Positions 17,039 to 26,955 of a stretch of 64,000 nucleotides of DNA are shown here, in pieces. Under the pieces are notes generated by a model. It was given only the letters and a program-made list of their open reading frames with translations. It was not told where the DNA came from and did no database searches. A program made the position numbers and the translations under genes. Each line of letters begins with the position of its first letter. Within the stretch, counting starts at the first letter, position 1. The stretch comes from Flagellimonas okinawensis (GTDB taxonomy: Bacteria > Bacteroidota > Bacteroidia > Flavobacteriales > Flavobacteriaceae): contig NZ_JARFVA010000001.1 of NCBI RefSeq assembly GCF_029194005.1, positions 620,001-684,000 on the forward strand, written 5' to 3'.

Positions 17039-18663
17039 TGTATGGGTGTTCCTCGTAATCTTTCAAAGGCTTCGTAGGTTTTGTCCACCTTTTCTTTTGG
17101 GGTGGTCTCGAACTCCTTGTCAGTTACTTTGTAATACGACTGCAAACTATCCAATTTTTGGTGCATCAAGGTTACGATATCTTTATATTCTTGATCGTTG
17201 ATGGCATTGTGTAGTTCCTTAGGGTCTTTTTCCAAGTCATAAAATTCCCATTCATCAATATCATCATAAAAATGAATGAGTTTATACCTATTGGTCCTGA
17301 CACCATATTGCCTTTTAACCATATGAAAGGCCGGAAAATCATAATAATGATAATAAACGGCATCCTTGAAGTCATCGCGGGTACCTTCCAACAATCCCCT
17401 AAATGATTCGCCCTGCATGTTTGCTGCATATTCCTGTCCACCTGCCAAATCCAAAAAGGTCGGGGCAAAATCCAAGTTTTGGACCAAGGCATCAATATTG
17501 GTTCCCGGTTCAATAACGCCCGGCAATTGCATCAACAAAGGCATTTTCATCGATTCTTCGTACATAAAACGTTTATCGAACCAACCATGCTCGCCCAAAT
17601 AAAAGCCTTGATCGGAGGTGTAGACCACCAAGGTGTTCTCGTCCAAGCCTGTCTCCTCCAAATAATCCAAAATTCGTCCAATGCCCTCATCAACGGACTT
17701 TACTGTCGCTAGATATTCGTGCAGATAACGTTGCCCTTTCCATTCTGCCAATTCCTTTCCGTGCAGATCGGCCTCATAAAAAGCATTGTTTTTAGCCAAA
17801 TAAGCCTGGTCCCAAATATTGCGTTGTTCGGGTGTCATACGGTCAAAATCGGTGGTCCAAGGATTATGTGCAAGTTCAGTACTCCCCAAACCATCACTCA
17901 TTTTTAAATCGTGCCCCTCGTACATATCCTTGTAAATGGTCTGTTGCTGTTCCGCTGCAGCTCTTTGATTTTCGAATTCAGGAAAGTAGGTGTCTGGCAA
18001 TGGAAAAGTTATGGAATCATATACATTTAAATGGCGCAAAGCCGGCATCCAGTTGCGATGAGGGGCCTTATGGTGCACCATTAAATAGAAAGGTTGTTGA
18101 CCATCTTGCCTTGCCTTTAACCACTCCAAGCTTTTATCGGTAATCAAATCGGTGGCATATCCCTCGACCACCGTGGTATCTTCCCCTTGTATAAATTCCG
18201 GGTTATAATAATTCCCCTGATCATTGAGAATATCCCAATAATCAAATCCTGTTGGCTCTCCGTGAAGATGCCATTTCCCCACAATAGCGGTCTCGTAACC
18301 GAGCTTTTTCAAGTGTTTTGGCAATGTCGGTTGACTATTGTCAAACCGTTCGCCATTCATCCGAAAACCGTTGATATGACTATGCTTCCCCGTTAAAATA
18401 ACGGCTCTACTTGGGCCGCAAATCGAGTTTGTACAGAAGTTGTTCTGAAAAATGGCACCATTCCTTGCTATCCTATCAATATTCGGGGTCGGAGCCAACT
18501 TGCCCAATTCATGGTTATAAGCACTAATGGCCTGATACGCATGATCATCCGACATTATAAAAATAATGTTCGGTCGACTTTGGACAACTTCTTCTGCAGG
18601 CTTTTCTTCTTGCTTACAGGAAACAACAAGTAAGAGTAGAAGAAGCGTTAATCCAATTCGCAT
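17035..18663 (-). CDS. Sulfatase (type I, formylglycine-dependent) lipoprotein
   Basis: A 542-aa lipoprotein (lipobox VVSC, lipid C16). It has the sulfatase signature C82-G-P-S-R, where C82 is oxidised to formylglycine by a maturase; metal ligands lie in FIMSDDH (D39, D40) and VVYTSDQGFYLGEHGW (about 350-365). It would remove sulfate esters from a carbohydrate in the periplasm or on the surface. It overlaps the EEP gene by 4 bp and follows the GH3 gene by 9 bp. No anaerobic sulfatase-maturating enzyme gene is in the window. A sulfatase beside beta-glucan enzymes is slightly unexpected, so the glycan may be sulfated or more complex than a plain glucan. Confidence 0.92.
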   Translation of the reverse strand: MRIGLTLLLLLLVVSCKQEEKPAEEVVQSRPNIIFIMSDDHAYQAISAYNHELGKLAPTPNIDRIARNGAIFQNNFCTNSICGPSRAVILTGKHSHINGFRMNGERFDNSQPTLPKHLKKLGYETAIVGKWHLHGEPTGFDYWDILNDQGNYYNPEFIQGEDTTVVEGYATDLITDKSLEWLKARQDGQQPFYLMVHHKAPHRNWMPALRHLNVYDSITFPLPDTYFPEFENQRAAAEQQQTIYKDMYEGHDLKMSDGLGSTELAHNPWTTDFDRMTPEQRNIWDQAYLAKNNAFYEADLHGKELAEWKGQRYLHEYLATVKSVDEGIGRILDYLEETGLDENTLVVYTSDQGFYLGEHGWFDKRFMYEESMKMPLLMQLPGVIEPGTNIDALVQNLDFAPTFLDLAGGQEYAANMQGESFRGLLEGTRDDFKDAVYYHYYDFPAFHMVKRQYGVRTNRYKLIHFYDDIDEWEFYDLEKDPKELHNAINDQEYKDIVTLMHQKLDSLQSYYKVTDKEFETTPKEKVDKTYEAFERLRGTPIQ

Positions 18664-18672
18664 ATCAATATT

Positions 18673-20940
18673 TTATTTTAGGGTGAATTTTTCCGACAGT
18701 TCAGCATCTGAATTGGTTCCCACAAAGATTTCAAAATCGCCAGGTTCACTAACAAATTCCAGTTGTGCATTGTAGAATTTTAAATCATCCGGCGAAAGGG
18801 TAATCGTCACCTCCTTGCTCTCCCCTTTCTTCAGCATAATTTTTTGAAAGCCTTTCAATTGACGTTTTGGAGGGGTAATGCTCCTCACAACATCGCGTAA
18901 GTACAATTGAACCACTTCTTCACCATCATAATCTCCCGTGTTGGCAACTGTCACTTTTACGGTAATCCCTTCGCCTTGAGAGATTTCCCTTGTATTCAAT
19001 TTTAGATTTGAATAATCGAATGTAGTATAGCTCAACCCATAACCAAATGGCAATAACGGTGCATTAGGCGCATCTAAATAGTTAGACCTGAATTTTTGGA
19101 ACTCCCCGCTCTCAGTAGCAGGCCTACCTGTAACTTTTGCACTGTGATACACTGGAATCTGACCCACGTTCACAGGCCACGTAGCTGTTAATTTTCCTGA
19201 TGGGTTGTAATCCCCAAAAACCACATCGGCAATAGCATTTCCTGCCTCCACACCTGGGTGCCAAACTTGTAGAATGGAAACTGGCATATCAAATTCTTCA
19301 GGTATGGTCAGAGGTCTACCGCTCATCAAGACCAAGGCGACAGGTTTCCCCGTTGCCACCAATGCCCTAATTAATTTCTTTTGACTCTCTGGAATGGAAA
19401 TATCGGTACGACTTGAGGATTCCCCACTCATTTCCGTAGCTTCCCCCACAACGGCCACTACAACATCAGAGTTTTTGGCCAAATCCACCGCTTCTTGAAG
19501 CATGGTTTCCGGGGAACGCTCGTCGATTAGGATTCGTTCTCCCAAAGAATTCACATTTTTGGCAAAAGCGACATCATCGGAAATATTGGCTCCTTTTGCA
19601 TGTTCAATAGTTGCGCCCGAGGCCACATTGTTAAATCCTTCAAGAATGGTTACAGCAAGATTAAAATCCCCCGTGGGTGCCCAAGTCCCCAACATATTTT
19701 CCCTGCTATCGGCCAAGGGACCGACCAAGGCAATCTTTCCATTCTTTTTTAATGGGAGTAAATTGTTGTGATTTTTCAGCAAAACAAAGGAACGGGTGGC
19801 CAATTTACGTGACAAGGCCCTATTGTTCTCGGTCAAAATATCCTTTTCAGGACGTTTAGAGTCCAAGTATTTGTACGGATCATCAAAAAGTCCAGAAACA
19901 TATTTAGCTTCCAATACCCTTCGACAAGCATTGGTGATGTCTTCCTCGGTCACTTTTTCTTCTTCCAAAGATTTCTTCAAGGTGGTCAAGAAACCTTCGC
20001 CTACCATATCCATATCCAATCCAGCTTTTAAAGCTAAGGCCGAAACTGCTTGAAGATCGCCCAATCCGTGTGGTATCATCTCGTTGAGTGAAGTGTAATC
20101 CGACACTACAAAACCTTTAAATCCCCATTGATCACGAAGCACATCGGTCAATAACCATTTGTTGCCCGTAGCCGGCACACCATCAACATCGTTAAAGGAA
20201 CTCATTACACTGGCCGCTCCAGCATCGATAGCCGCTTTGTACGGTTGCATGTATTGGTTGAACATTTTTATCCTGCTCATGTCAACGGAGTGATAGTCAC
20301 GTCCAGCTTCGGCAGCGCCATATAGTGCAAAATGTTTTACGCAGGCCAACATAGTATGGGCCGCGGCCAAATCGTCCCCTTGATAACCTTTCACCATGGC
20401 TTCGGCAACTTTGGAGCCCAGGTACGGGTCTTCCCCTGCACCTTCGGAAATCCTACCCCAGCGAGGGTCACGAGCAATATCCACCATAGGAGAGAAATTC
20501 CAGTTAATACCATCCGCTGTGGCCTCCCTTGCCGCCATTTGTGCAGCTTGTTCAACTAGGCCCATATCCCAACTGGACGAGAGCCCTAAAGGAATGGGAT
20601 AGGTGGTTTTGTATCCATGAATCACATCGGACCCGATCAACAACGGAATGCCCAATCTACTTTCTTTAACGGCTATTTCTTGAGCTTTTCTAACCCTATC
20701 CGGACCAGTTACCCCAAAAAGTCCGCCTACCTGACCTGATTTTATCTTGGTCCCTACATTTTCACTAACCACTTCACCTGTGGCCACCCCGCCACCCGGG
20801 GTCAACAGGTTTAACTGACCAATTTTTTCTTCAATGGTCATTTTTTGCAACAATTGTTCTACTTCGGGGATTCGCTGTTGGGCGCTGGCACTGCCCACAA
20901 CTAAGGCCAAAATGGCGAAAAGTGATTTCCTATAGTTCAT
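18673..20940 (-). CDS. bglX: Periplasmic glycoside hydrolase family 3 beta-glucosidase
   Basis: A 755-aa GH3 enzyme: signal peptide (...GSASA-QQ), N-terminal (beta/alpha)8 domain with catalytic nucleophile D281 in GFVVSDYTSL, a C-terminal alpha/beta sandwich with the probable acid/base in a GEATEMSGESSS stretch, and a fibronectin-III-like tail. A longer frame upstream to 21039 lacks a signal and overlaps the previous gene, so the ATG at 20940 is chosen. It would cleave terminal beta-glucosyl residues of oligosaccharides brought in by SusCD. In the same operon as two GH144-type genes, a role on sophoro-oligosaccharides (beta-1,2) is likely but unproven. Confidence 0.92.
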   Translation of the reverse strand: MNYRKSLFAILALVVGSASAQQRIPEVEQLLQKMTIEEKIGQLNLLTPGGGVATGEVVSENVGTKIKSGQVGGLFGVTGPDRVRKAQEIAVKESRLGIPLLIGSDVIHGYKTTYPIPLGLSSSWDMGLVEQAAQMAAREATADGINWNFSPMVDIARDPRWGRISEGAGEDPYLGSKVAEAMVKGYQGDDLAAAHTMLACVKHFALYGAAEAGRDYHSVDMSRIKMFNQYMQPYKAAIDAGAASVMSSFNDVDGVPATGNKWLLTDVLRDQWGFKGFVVSDYTSLNEMIPHGLGDLQAVSALALKAGLDMDMVGEGFLTTLKKSLEEEKVTEEDITNACRRVLEAKYVSGLFDDPYKYLDSKRPEKDILTENNRALSRKLATRSFVLLKNHNNLLPLKKNGKIALVGPLADSRENMLGTWAPTGDFNLAVTILEGFNNVASGATIEHAKGANISDDVAFAKNVNSLGERILIDERSPETMLQEAVDLAKNSDVVVAVVGEATEMSGESSSRTDISIPESQKKLIRALVATGKPVALVLMSGRPLTIPEEFDMPVSILQVWHPGVEAGNAIADVVFGDYNPSGKLTATWPVNVGQIPVYHSAKVTGRPATESGEFQKFRSNYLDAPNAPLLPFGYGLSYTTFDYSNLKLNTREISQGEGITVKVTVANTGDYDGEEVVQLYLRDVVRSITPPKRQLKGFQKIMLKKGESKEVTITLSPDDLKFYNAQLEFVSEPGDFEIFVGTNSDAELSEKFTLK

Positions 20941-20968
20941 GATCAGGTTGTTTTTCGGTTTTATTTCT

Positions 20969-21772
20969 CTATTCTGATACTTCCTGAGTTGTTTTTTTGG
21001 TATGAGAGAACAACCAAGGCAATAAATCTGGTTCTGCAAATGCTGGGTCCCAGCTATTATGATTGGCGAAATCGTACATTGTGAATTTTGGATAAACTCC
21101 TGCTTTCAACAATGCGGATACCATTTCCATGGATTGCAACGGATGTACAACATTATCCTGGGCTCCATGAAACACCCACAATGGCGTATTATTGGCGTAT
21201 ACCGAAACAGATTCCGGTTCGCCACCTCCACAAATGGGGACAGCTGCAGCAAAGGTTTCCGGTTTTCTGCTCAATAATTCAAAAGTTCCCATTCCTCCCA
21301 TGGAAAGTCCCATCACATAAACTTGATTATCCTTGGTGTAAGGTTCTGCTATGGTGCTATCCAGTAAATCCATCACCATTTCCAATGCTTTGGTAGGTCC
21401 TTCACTATACTTGAAATCCAAATTGATGGGATAGGAACTTCTGTCCACATCTACATTGGCCCAGTAACTATCGCTCGGACACTGCGGAAATATCACAATT
21501 GCCGGATATCTCTCCTGCAAGTAATCAGTGGCAAACAGTTTAGCGCCGTTCCAAAGTTGTTTTTCGTTATCGCTACCCCGCTCACCAGCTCCATGGAGAA
21601 AAAGTACCACAGGATAGTTCCCATCTTCTTTAAAATTCTTTGGGTACATGATACGATACTTTAAAGTATCGTTCCCATCAACAAGCATTTTAGCTTCATA
21701 TTTTGATTGCCATTGTGCAGCCACCAAATTACAGGCGAAAAGCAAAAGAAAAAATGATAATTGTTTTGTCAT
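20969..21772 (-). CDS. Secreted alpha/beta-hydrolase (dienelactone hydrolase/phospholipase-carboxylesterase type)
   Basis: A 267-aa alpha/beta-hydrolase with a signal peptide (...LVAAQ). The catalytic triad is readable: S147 in GLSMGG, D196 in GAQDNVVHP, H228 in FANHNSW. The oxyanion region is LFLHGAGERG. Members of this group in polysaccharide loci are often carbohydrate esterases or peptidase-like esterases. The ATG at 21772 follows the stop of the GH144 gene after one base, and it keeps the signal peptide. Inferred job: removing an ester substituent from the target glycan. Exact substrate unknown. Confidence 0.85.
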   Translation of the reverse strand: MTKQLSFFLLLFACNLVAAQWQSKYEAKMLVDGNDTLKYRIMYPKNFKEDGNYPVVLFLHGAGERGSDNEKQLWNGAKLFATDYLQERYPAIVIFPQCPSDSYWANVDVDRSSYPINLDFKYSEGPTKALEMVMDLLDSTIAEPYTKDNQVYVMGLSMGGMGTFELLSRKPETFAAAVPICGGGEPESVSVYANNTPLWVFHGAQDNVVHPLQSMEMVSALLKAGVYPKFTMYDFANHNSWDPAFAEPDLLPWLFSHTKKTTQEVSE

Positions 21773-21773
21773 A

Positions 21774-23147
21774 TTAAAATCCAAGTTTGGTCAAACCGGC
21801 TTGAACATCTTCGTTACCCATAAACAAGTTCCAAAGCAAACCAGTCCGATAGTTTTCGATCATGATAATTTGCGGGCCTTGATCTATGGCCAAATATGCT
21901 TCTGCCACCCAATCGTATTCTGGGCTAAAGGCATCGTAAAACCCAGCCGGACCCAACAAATCATCCCTATTCCTATAAAAGTAATGCATTGCATCCAAAG
22001 ATTCTTCGGGCGCGTAAGGAATAGAACTGATTGCTGCAGTGGGAGATATGACTCCTGTATCGTTGCTGGGACTATGGGCGTTGTATCCGATGCTTCCATC
22101 GTTGTTTCGGGAGTAACTGGCCGTTAAACCCCAACAATCTTCGCCATAATCTTGATAAAAATCGGGATTGGCCACGCAGTACTCGTAATTGATCATGGTA
22201 TGATTGACATTTACATCCCAGTAATCCACATAATCATCGGATAGATTTCGAGGGTCCAATCCTAAATAGGAATAATGTGCCCAAAATAAAGGTCCTCCAA
22301 ATTGTTCGTTTCCATTATGCCTTACTAAAAGCGGATAACCGTATTGGGTGTTTGCTGATCGGATACCTCCTCCAGAAGCCCAGCCGTTGGAATAAACTTC
22401 CTTTTCGATTCCGAAGTCGGGAGAAGCCGCAGCCATAACATAGGTGATCAATACCTCATTATAACCTTTAAGCTGCATATTCATGCTAAAATCGTGGTTG
22501 GGGCTCCAATGCCAATAGAGTACATTTTGGTTTTGGGTATACCAATCCCACTCTACGCCCTTCCATAAATCATCGGCCTGTTGTGCCAAAGCTTGTTCTG
22601 CATCCGAACCATTTTTAAAATATTCCTTAATGCAAATAAGGCCTTGGGCCAAAAAAGCGGTTTCCACCAGATCGCCGCCATCGTCCAAATCACTAAAGGG
22701 AATAACCGCACCTGTGGAACCATTGATCCAATGCGACCATGCTCCATGAAAACGATCGGCATTTTCTAAGAAGTCCAACAAGGTGTTCAATCGCTCCAAC
22801 CCTTCGGTCCTGGATATAAAACCCCTTTCTATTCCTACCAAAATGGCCATAAGACCAAATCCAGTACCTCCCGCCGTAACAACTCCTTCACTATTACCGG
22901 GATCATTGGGGTGATACCTTTCCCTTGCCCCACCGGAATTGGCATCGGCATAATCCCAGAAATATTTAAAAGTTGTTTCTTGGGTCAGGTCCAATAATTC
23001 GTTATCGGAAATTGTAGGCTCCTGTTCATCATCCGAACCGTTTCCAGGCAATTCTGGTGTGGTTGGGACATAGGTATAATCATCCCCTCCCCCACATGAT
23101 AAAATCAATGTGGAGAAAAGGATTAGATATAAAGTTTTTTTAATCAT
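21774..23147 (-). CDS. Glucoamylase-family (GH144-type) lipoprotein, copy A
   Basis: A 457-aa lipoprotein (lipobox LILSC, followed by Gly-Gly-Gly-Asp-Asp) with an (alpha/alpha)6-type domain of the Pfam 'glycoamylase' group. Typical stretches are TFKYFWDYAD, RERYHPND, FGLMAILVGIERGFI, LYWHWSP and a C-terminal AIDQGPQIIMIENYRTGLLW. Characterised GH144 members are endo-beta-1,2-glucanases producing sophoro-oligosaccharides. It lies directly beside a paralogue with the same motif order (copy B, which ends one base upstream), so this is a tandem duplication within the operon. Endo versus exo action of each copy cannot be decided from the sequence. Confidence 0.85.
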   Translation of the reverse strand: MIKKTLYLILFSTLILSCGGGDDYTYVPTTPELPGNGSDDEQEPTISDNELLDLTQETTFKYFWDYADANSGGARERYHPNDPGNSEGVVTAGGTGFGLMAILVGIERGFISRTEGLERLNTLLDFLENADRFHGAWSHWINGSTGAVIPFSDLDDGGDLVETAFLAQGLICIKEYFKNGSDAEQALAQQADDLWKGVEWDWYTQNQNVLYWHWSPNHDFSMNMQLKGYNEVLITYVMAAASPDFGIEKEVYSNGWASGGGIRSANTQYGYPLLVRHNGNEQFGGPLFWAHYSYLGLDPRNLSDDYVDYWDVNVNHTMINYEYCVANPDFYQDYGEDCWGLTASYSRNNDGSIGYNAHSPSNDTGVISPTAAISSIPYAPEESLDAMHYFYRNRDDLLGPAGFYDAFSPEYDWVAEAYLAIDQGPQIIMIENYRTGLLWNLFMGNEDVQAGLTKLGF

Positions 23148-24515
23148 TTATTGTTGCATATCAGGGTATTCAAAACCCAATTTCATCAAGCCTTTTTGCA
23201 CCTCCTCATTTGCCATAAACAATTTCCAGAACAGGCCGCTTCGGTAATTTTCTATCATTACAGGTATTGGTCCTTGGTCAATGGCCAAATACCTTGGCAA
23301 ATACCAATTATCTTCCAAACTAAAAGCATCGTATGGTCCGTATTTACCGATCAAGCTATCTTGCTGATTGTACATGAACCGCATAAACTTTTTACTTTCC
23401 TCTGGCGTGTAAGGCATGGAAGATAGTGCTGCCGTAGGTGAAATAACCCCTAAATCCTCTCCAGGACGGTGCCCAGCATACCCATTTATGGAGTAACTGG
23501 AGGTCATTCCCCAACAATCTTCTCCATAGCCTTCATAATCCTTTGGATTGTCCACTGCATATTTATAATGGATCAATGCATGGTTTTGGTTCAATTTCCA
23601 GTAATCACCGAATTGATCCTTCAGTCCTTTTGGATTTAAGCCCAAATAGGAATAATGTGCCCAAAACAATGGTCCAACGGGTGCATCGCTATGCTCATAA
23701 TGGTTCAATTCCGTTTCCAAACCATAGTAGGTGGTGTCCTTGGCAATCTGTCCATCCACGGCCCATCCTTTTTCGTAAACCGATTTTTCTATGGAATGGG
23801 TCGGAGAAGCTGCCGCCAAAATATACATAATGAGCGCTTCGTTATAACCGCCAACCGGAAAGTTCATTTCCCATTGGTATTCTGGACTCCAATGCCAGTA
23901 TAGGACATCCTCACCATTTTTGGTGTACCAGTCCCACTCTACTTCTTCCCAGAGCTCTTGGATTTTTTGTGATAGTTGTTGTTCACGCTCATTTCCATCT
24001 TTAAAATAGGCTTGAACGGTCAAAAGGCCTTGTACCAAAAATGCGGTCTCGACCAGATCACCTCCATTATCCTTTTTACTGAAAGCGGTCACTTTTCCCG
24101 TTGGCAACATCCAGTGTGGCCATGCTCCATGAAAACGATCTGCTTTTTCCAAAAAGTCGACGATGCGCTCGTAACGTTCCAAGGCTTGTTCCCTTGTTAT
24201 AAATCCTCTTTCCACTCCCACCAGAATGGCCATAAGTCCAAAACCTGAACCTCCAGTAGTGATTATGTCCTTATCGTGGTTGGGATAAATCCCATCCATA
24301 TGAATACGCTCTCTAGCCAATCCTGAAACAGGTTCTGCTCCGTCCCAAAAATAATTGAAGGTTTGGTACTGCAATGTATCGAGCATTGCCTGGTCGGCAA
24401 TATTTAAACTGTCGAAATTGTTTTCTACAGTTTTATTGGCCTTTTCTTTAGTTTTTTGGCCATTGCACCCTACAAATAAAGTGGCAATGGCCAATGGAAT
24501 TAAAATTAACCTCAT
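23148..24515 (-). CDS. Glucoamylase-family (GH144-type) lipoprotein, copy B
   Basis: A 455-aa lipoprotein (lipobox FVGC, residue about 17) paralogous to copy A over the full length: TFNYFWDGAEP, RERIHMDG, FGLMAILVGVERGFI, LYWHWSP, FWAHYSYLGLNP, AIDQGPIPVMIENYRSGLFW. The two copies are clearly diverged rather than recently duplicated, so they probably split roles, for example surface endo-cleavage and periplasmic oligomer trimming. The next gene starts immediately after its stop. The LamG-repeat protein ends 46 bp upstream. Confidence 0.85.
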   Translation of the reverse strand: MRLILIPLAIATLFVGCNGQKTKEKANKTVENNFDSLNIADQAMLDTLQYQTFNYFWDGAEPVSGLARERIHMDGIYPNHDKDIITTGGSGFGLMAILVGVERGFITREQALERYERIVDFLEKADRFHGAWPHWMLPTGKVTAFSKKDNGGDLVETAFLVQGLLTVQAYFKDGNEREQQLSQKIQELWEEVEWDWYTKNGEDVLYWHWSPEYQWEMNFPVGGYNEALIMYILAAASPTHSIEKSVYEKGWAVDGQIAKDTTYYGLETELNHYEHSDAPVGPLFWAHYSYLGLNPKGLKDQFGDYWKLNQNHALIHYKYAVDNPKDYEGYGEDCWGMTSSYSINGYAGHRPGEDLGVISPTAALSSMPYTPEESKKFMRFMYNQQDSLIGKYGPYDAFSLEDNWYLPRYLAIDQGPIPVMIENYRSGLFWKLFMANEEVQKGLMKLGFEYPDMQQ

Positions 24516-24561
24516 ACAAACTAACTAACTCAAATAATTTATAGTGCTGAACAAATGCACA

Positions 24562-26934
24562 TTAATTGTTCATGATTTCTTGAATCTCTTCTTGGGTCAA
24601 TGTTCTATCAAAAAGATATAGATCATCGATATAACTTAGATCGGACAGGTGGTTCCAACCAATAAAATTGGGTGCTCCCGAACCTATGGATAGTATGGAG
24701 CAATTTTCCCAACTAATGGTCTTTCCTGCCATATCACCAACATTTGCAACCGGTTCCCCGTTCAAATAAATTAGGGTCTCGGTCTCTGTAACGGTAAATG
24801 CAACGTGTACCCACTCATCAACAGTAGCATCAATCACATCACCATCGTTCCAGACATCACCGGCATCGGTACCCAAATGTAGTTTGATGCGTTGTTCGTC
24901 TGCACTTCCTTCTCTAATCAATCTAAAACCAGCAGAAAGATCGTTATCGGAACCATTCATTGGTGGGCTTACTGTTAAGATACCTGCCCTATCTGGGTCT
25001 GCATTGACCTTGTACCAAAATGCTCCGCTAAATTGATTGTTAAAGAGTCCATCTATTGGGAATGTGAGATAAGAATCTGTAGCACCGGCATAGGCATTGG
25101 TACCTACTGCACTTTCACCTGCAAAATCAGGAGTACCTACCACAGTGGCTTCTTCACCCGAATTGTCATCTATATTGGAACCATCAAAAGGCATATAAAA
25201 TGTTGACCCGTAATTTTGAGGTGTTACTTCTCCTCCAAATACTTCGGCTACTTCTTCTGCTGATAATGACTTACTGAAGAATCTTAAATCATCGATAATA
25301 CTGTTATCAGATGCATGTCCCCAGTAATCAAATGTGGGGCCGCCTGCTCCGATGGTGAACGTATCACATCCTGTCCAATCGATAGGAGCGGACATCGCTG
25401 AAGACAATGCTTCGGCACCGTTCAAATAGATTACACTTTCTGTGCTTGAAATGGTGAATGCAACATGCACCCACTCACCTGCGGTTACATCGATAAATCC
25501 GCCATCATTCCAGCTTTCGCCACCCCCGGTTCCAACATTCAACTTTATTTGTTGTTGGTCGGCGTTTCCTTCACGGAACAATCGGAAACCTTGGTTTCTA
25601 TCTGCTGCATCATCACCAATGGTAATAATACCTGCCCTATCTGGAGTTGCATCGACTTTGTACCAGAAAGAACCACTGAACTCAGAAGTCATCAATCCAT
25701 CTGCCGGATAGTTAATATATGAATCGGTAGCTCCCAAATATGCCTGTTCCCCTACTTGACTTTCATCGGTAAAACTTGGAGAACCTACTTCAGAGGCTGC
25801 TTTACTACCGATCAAATCGATATAATCCCCATCAAAAGGCATATAAAGGGATTCACCTGCATATTGAGGCATATACGGATTAGCAGCATTGATCATTATT
25901 TGAATATCGTTCTGGGTCAATGCTTTGTTGAAGATACGCAGCTCATCCATTTGACTGGCATCGTATCCGTGGTTCCAATAGTCGAAAGTGGGCCCACCAG
26001 AGCCAATATGCAACTCTTCACAACCGGTCCAATCTATTGGAGCAGGTAAATCGGCGGACAACATTTCAACTCCATTGAAATAAATTTTACTTTGGGTTTG
26101 GGAGATGGATAGGGCAACGTGCACCCATTCTCCAGCGGTTACATCTATAACTCCACCATCGTTCCAACTTTCACCAACTCCTGTACCCACGTTTACTTTA
26201 ATGCGTTGTTCATCTGCACTTCCTTCGCGGAACAGTCGGAACCCTTGATTTCTATCTTCAGCATCATCACCAACCACTAAAATTCCAGCTCTATCCGGTG
26301 TGGCATTTACTTTATACCAGAAAGCAGCACTAAATTCAGGACTTGTAAGCCCTTCCATCGGGAATGTCAAATATGAATCTTGTGCTCCTTCGAATGCATC
26401 TGCCCCTAAGAATCCGTCTCCGGCAAAACCAGGATTTCCAACTTCACCAGCTTCTTGGAAGCTTATGAAATCCATATAATCGGAATTGAAGGGCATGTAG
26501 AGCACTTCACCATCAAACTGAGCGCTGTAAGGAGCCAACTTGGCAAAGTTTACTTCTTGCGTAGTTGACTTTCCTTCAATATCGGTCGCCGTTACGGTTA
26601 CTTTGTGCTCGCCGTTCCCTAAACCATCATAGGTTACTTCTTCCATTACAATACGGTAATCGAGAAAGGAATTGAAACTTGCAATCTGTGAACCGTCCAT
26701 GGCGACTGTAACGCTTGCCACTTCGATATCATCCGTAACTTCGAAGCTAATATCTATTGATGTTTCCTCCTCAAAAGGCATTAGTTCCACTCCCTCGGTG
26801 GGGTATGTTATGTTTACCTGCGGTGCAGTTTCGTCCACTCCCGCATCCACTGCCGTGATAGGGTCGATTCCTTCGTTACAAGAAATCACCAAGAACCCTA
26901 CTAGCATCCATATGGATTTTACTATATGTTTCAT
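24562..26934 (-). CDS. Triple-LamG surface lipoprotein (SusE/F position)
   Basis: A 790-aa lipoprotein (lipobox VISC, C19). An Ig-like domain (about 37-135) is followed by three near-identical concanavalin-A/LamG domains beginning at the phrase L/F-Y-M-P-F at about 146, 365 and 580 (unit about 215 residues); each contains SxFWYKV, DRAGI, GFRLxREG, ESWNDG/DVWNDG and EWVHVA. The position right after susD is where surface glycan-binding proteins (SusE/SusF-like) are encoded, so binding of the target glycan on the cell surface is the likely job. The high repeat identity is also visible at DNA level and could allow recombination or repeat-number change. Confidence 0.85.
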   Translation of the reverse strand: MKHIVKSIWMLVGFLVISCNEGIDPITAVDAGVDETAPQVNITYPTEGVELMPFEEETSIDISFEVTDDIEVASVTVAMDGSQIASFNSFLDYRIVMEEVTYDGLGNGEHKVTVTATDIEGKSTTQEVNFAKLAPYSAQFDGEVLYMPFNSDYMDFISFQEAGEVGNPGFAGDGFLGADAFEGAQDSYLTFPMEGLTSPEFSAAFWYKVNATPDRAGILVVGDDAEDRNQGFRLFREGSADEQRIKVNVGTGVGESWNDGGVIDVTAGEWVHVALSISQTQSKIYFNGVEMLSADLPAPIDWTGCEELHIGSGGPTFDYWNHGYDASQMDELRIFNKALTQNDIQIMINAANPYMPQYAGESLYMPFDGDYIDLIGSKAASEVGSPSFTDESQVGEQAYLGATDSYINYPADGLMTSEFSGSFWYKVDATPDRAGIITIGDDAADRNQGFRLFREGNADQQQIKLNVGTGGGESWNDGGFIDVTAGEWVHVAFTISSTESVIYLNGAEALSSAMSAPIDWTGCDTFTIGAGGPTFDYWGHASDNSIIDDLRFFSKSLSAEEVAEVFGGEVTPQNYGSTFYMPFDGSNIDDNSGEEATVVGTPDFAGESAVGTNAYAGATDSYLTFPIDGLFNNQFSGAFWYKVNADPDRAGILTVSPPMNGSDNDLSAGFRLIREGSADEQRIKLHLGTDAGDVWNDGDVIDATVDEWVHVAFTVTETETLIYLNGEPVANVGDMAGKTISWENCSILSIGSGAPNFIGWNHLSDLSYIDDLYLFDRTLTQEEIQEIMNN

Positions 26935-26955
26935 TTTTTTAGTTTATTTAGTTTG

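Noticed and set aside
18673-21039. Longer start for the GH3 gene
   Set aside because: The extra 33 residues lack a signal peptide and overlap the esterase gene; the ATG at 20940 begins a proper signal peptide.
24562-26934. CRISPR-like array in the LamG gene
   Set aside because: The repeats are about 650 bp long coding domains in frame, not short repeats with unique spacers.
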